Positions 60,421 to 64,000 of a DNA stretch of 64,000 nucleotides are shown here, in pieces. The notes under the pieces were generated by a model, which was not told where the DNA came from, ran no database searches, and worked only from the letters and a program-made list of their open reading frames with translations. A program made the position numbers and the translations under genes. Origin of the DNA: Ophioderma brevispina (Eukaryota; Echinodermata; Ophiuroidea; Amphilepidida; Ophiodermatidae); assembly GCA_023653785.1 (NCBI GenBank), contig JAMKCH010057901.1, positions 1-64,000 on the forward strand. Direction: 5' to 3'. How positions within the stretch are numbered: the stretch's first letter is position 1; the number at the start of each line of letters is the position of its first letter.

Positions 60421-63400
60421 AAAAATTGGACACACAAAATTTATATTCGCCTTCGAGATTCGTCCTTTAGGGAACATGCAACATATGATATCATTGGTAA
60501 TTTCGTCAAAAAAGCTATTCCACGTACCCCCAACTATTTAGCTTGACACGTCATATATAAAAAAAAAATAAATAAATCCGGGGACACGACCAAACCAATA
60601 GCTACCAATGGGTGTCTAGTCAGAGCAACTTGGATGCCCGGATTACCACAAAGGAACTTACCCAACTACCCTACGTTAAAAATCGCCCGAGGGGAGAACA
60701 ACCTATCACTAATTCATTTTGGCAGCAACATTTAATTTTCACTACACTGTATACGCGATTTAAAACAAATTCCGACTCTAGAAAGCGCACTTTTCAGATA
60801 CTTCTTTAAGCAGTGATAGCTGATCTCGTGAAATACTTCAAAAATCCAGTAAACAAACCCAAACGTCCATCTAAATAAAAGCAAACAAATGGTACAAAAA
60901 ACACCGTTTTTTACCCAAAAAACTTTAAGCTAAAGGATACACCGACAATTTCTGGGGGCAAAAACACCAGCACGACAGTAATTTGCACGAACCCCACCCC
61001 AATCCCATTTCACCGGCCGGAACTCGTCCGACATACGGACATCGCAACAAAAACGGCCCAAAAATGGCCCGAGTAAAAGTAATATACTGTCGCTACGCGA
61101 CCGATATAATGGAACTTTAAATTCCAGTCCCGCAATTCTTGATTGGTCAAGCGCGTCCAGCATGATAATTTATTCATGATGTTGCATTTTCTCACCCTCC
61201 ACCAAGATTTCCATTGACTTATGTACCACGTGATAGGTTTTCGGGACGATTATAGGGAGAACAATATTCAAAAAATTGTACATACGCGCATTACCTTATT
61301 GTGGAATAGCTCATGAATATTAATATGGCTCTGAGGTGAACCATTCACAATATACATTCTATTGCTCAGAAAGGATTGGTTGACACTCCGTTTTAATTTT
61401 AGAGTTTTATTTATAGTCTGATTTTATTATTCCTGTCAGTAAACGCATTATTGTCAATGGTACGAACACATCTGGAGGGGATGTGTTTAGAGGTCAAAAC
61501 TAAAAAGCGTATTAAAGTTTGAAATTGATCAACTTTTGTTCAGCAGCATAAGGATGCTTTAACCCAATTTACATGAAACATTTTAGTATCGAATAGTGTA
61601 AGGCTTCATACTAGGACGCAGAACCACCGCAGCCGCGCGCCAGTGGCTGAAGCCTGATAAAACTACACGGGATCCGTCTGCTCATTCAGTCCCGGTAAGG
61701 GTATTTAGCGGGCTGACTTTGTTTTCAGTTTGTAGCGGGATTATGGACCATTTTTTTCAAACATTAAAAATGTGATTTGCATTGAATATTACTATTAAAA
61801 GAACAATCATACCGATGTTGAATCTTAAACGGGAAATTTTTTATGGGAATACCAGCCAAGTTTTGGAAAAAATAAAGATGATGACGTCACGGCATTGATT
61901 GGTTGATTATTTTGCTTCGGGGGGGGGGGACCCATTCAGGTAAAAATGACGTAGTACCCTACATTGGAAAAAAGGCAACCGATTATCGTCATAGTACGTC
62001 GGTTTTTGAATCAGTAGGGAAAAGGTACAATTTTGTTCTGTCTTGTTTCGGACATAAAAAACGGTGTCTTTTGGAAAAAAATAATAAGCATGGGAGCTAG
62101 AAGGTCATGTAAAGACCTTGATTTAACATAGTCGGATTTATCATATCGGTCGCCCCCGAATTGAGCAAACTGATATTGATACTGAACGGGACCTGGTACC
62201 TGACCAGTGACACCAAAACTATTCATCTCGTGCTACCGTTTATAATACAATCGGCAAGCAGCAAGCATCTGACTCTGTTGTCAAAAAGCGTAATCGATCA
62301 AGATGTGAGAATATACAAGTGGTTCTGTACCGGGAGGGTAGGGACACGACCGCCTCGATTTGGGCATTGGGGAGTTCCAAAACGGTAATTTGTGAACACT
62401 GCTACATGCATTTACTATGGCAGGTCTCGGTCCAGTGACATTAAAAATCGTCTCGACAACCTTTGTTCAAAAGATCGTAGTAAATATCTGATAATTAAGA
62501 AAAAAATTATGAAGTTCACATCAATCTGCGTCTGTTAATTACCTGTGCACACTCAAACTCCAGAAACTTCCCCTGCAAAAGTAATCTCTACAAACATATA
62601 CCTTGAACCTACGCGCCATGCTACAGAGCTATGCGTATGTAGCCATGCGCACTGATACACTCTAATATCAAAACAGCCCTATTATACTTATTATACACCC
62701 CAAAACCATTGCACTCCTGGTTCAATTGAATAGATTGTAGGACAGTCTGAGAGAATGCAATCGATTCCTTTGTTGGGAGACAATCAAAGAAGGGATAAAG
62801 TGTCATGAAAAATGATGCCGGGTTGGAACTCTTTAATTATGAGGAGGATTAGGCCACGTAAGGCGCCGAGCACGTATAGAAAGGGGCCTTTATTTTCGGT
62901 CCCGTATGCCAAAGTCAACGGGATTGTGAATATTAATTAGCTTTGCATATGATCTAAAAACCACCTCCGTATATGTGAACTTTACAAAACTTTGACAAAA
63001 ATGACAGGCAGTAGTAAAAGGACGCATTCTTGGTGATCATCCTTCAAAATCAAAAAATACATTTCAAATTTGATCCAACTCGGAGTTTAGTTGAGTACAA
63101 ATTAGAGTGAAAATTACTCTTTCAAAAACTTTGAAAAATGTTCACTTAGCGAAGTGATCAAGGGCGGAGGACCTCTTCATTGATACGTATCGATTTTGCT
63201 TTCAAAAATATAAACAAATAAAAATTGAACTTGGGGTAATACAGGCAGGAACTAGCATTTTATATTCAAATATAATTAAAACGGGACGCGACAATATACT
63301 ATTGTAACGGTATGAATGCCGAGAAAATGGACGTGTTCAGACAGGTCGGTCGTATGATAGTCACGGGCCGACTCTGGCTGCAAATCAACAGATGTGGTGT

Positions 63401-64000
63401 GAACGGGAGTTATGCACATGCAAATCCAGGGCAATGGAGTTCAAATTTGTTAACAATACAGGCGTGGTTGCGATGCGTTGATTTCCCGCTATATGTCGGA
63501 GCGAAAATTGTGTATATTTCCTTTCAATAATTGTTATCAGAAATTTGCTTTATACTACACAAACCTGGCTTGGCAAAACTTATATCATTTTAGACACCAT
63601 TGAACTATTTAAAGTTAGTAAATACAGTCAGGACTAGCAAATTATTGACCCAATTTGCGAGGAAAATTCAAAATTGAGTGGAAACTCGTGCTCGCTGTAT
63701 TTGCAGCGCTAAATGTCTATCGTGATTTAGAAACTTGGCGACTGTCTTCGAAATAATGATGTGTATCCTGCGTTGAAGACACCAGTAGCCGACTGCCCTG
63801 TAGTTTCCTCAATCGCGTATTGAACCGAGTGTTTGCACGTAATTTTTTAGTTTCACTTTCGTGTCCTGTGTCCCCCAGTGTAATCGATATTGTCCGGTGC
63901 GGTCCGGGCCTCGACCGGAAATCCATTGGCGTTTTCGTTATGATTTGTGACCAAAAACCTTGTAGTACTCGTAGCCGATATGATTCGGACCAAAGACGTC
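60421..64000. other. Non-coding stretch
   Basis: No gene recognised. Short frames at 60,612-60,809, 60,930-61,163, 62,161-62,388, 63,312-63,530 and 63,717-63,926 have no family match I can name. A G-run lies near 61,919. Confidence 0.4.

Noticed and set aside
60930..61195. Minus frames of 61-77 codons, considered as a first exon
   Set aside because: No recognisable domain and no promoter or splice signal that would decide it.

Overview
The window reads as nuclear DNA of an animal, most likely a marine invertebrate. It is AT-rich and has no operons, no ribosome-binding sites and no long open frames. It is full of 5'-truncated LINE retrotransposons of several metazoan types, a Ty3/gypsy integrase relic, MITE-like inverted repeats, microsatellites and unusual self-complementary minisatellites. 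The closest lineage cannot be fixed from sequence alone; a deuterostome such as an echinoderm, hemichordate or lancelet, or a mollusc, fits the ARM-repeat/TIR-like gene and the LINE types.

Layout. 1-5.4 kb: no recognisable gene. 5.46-6.97 kb (minus): a broken but readable armadillo-repeat gene followed by a possible TIR-domain segment. 7.1-10.1 kb: three LINE pieces, two of them meeting tail to tail near 8,607. 12.65-13.5 kb: a foldback minisatellite. 16.3-16.85 kb (minus): Ty3/gypsy zinc finger plus integrase core with a deletion. 17.0-18.6, 20.9-21.4, 42.3-42.7 and 43.4-45.0 kb (all minus): four copies of one LINE family. The last carries a GC-rich tract whose changes look like A-to-G hypermutation of the element's sense strand. 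21.6-22.2 kb: the 3' end of another LINE type. 27.5-31 kb: a MITE, a foldback array and a pair of inverted repeats. 48.5-56.7 kb: a tandem duplication of about 350 bp, then a 3.5-3.7 kb block present twice, each copy starting with palindromic minisatellite arms. 56.7-58.0 kb (minus): an exon-like segment with a GPS (GPCR proteolysis site) motif and two unidentified coding-like stretches.

Host coding content is sparse. The best candidates are the ARM(-TIR) gene and the GPS-motif exon; everything else long enough to notice is repeat-derived. Several frameshifts fall in short homopolymers, and the two 3.6-kb blocks differ largely by single-base indels. Much of the base-level damage may therefore be long-read consensus error rather than real decay.
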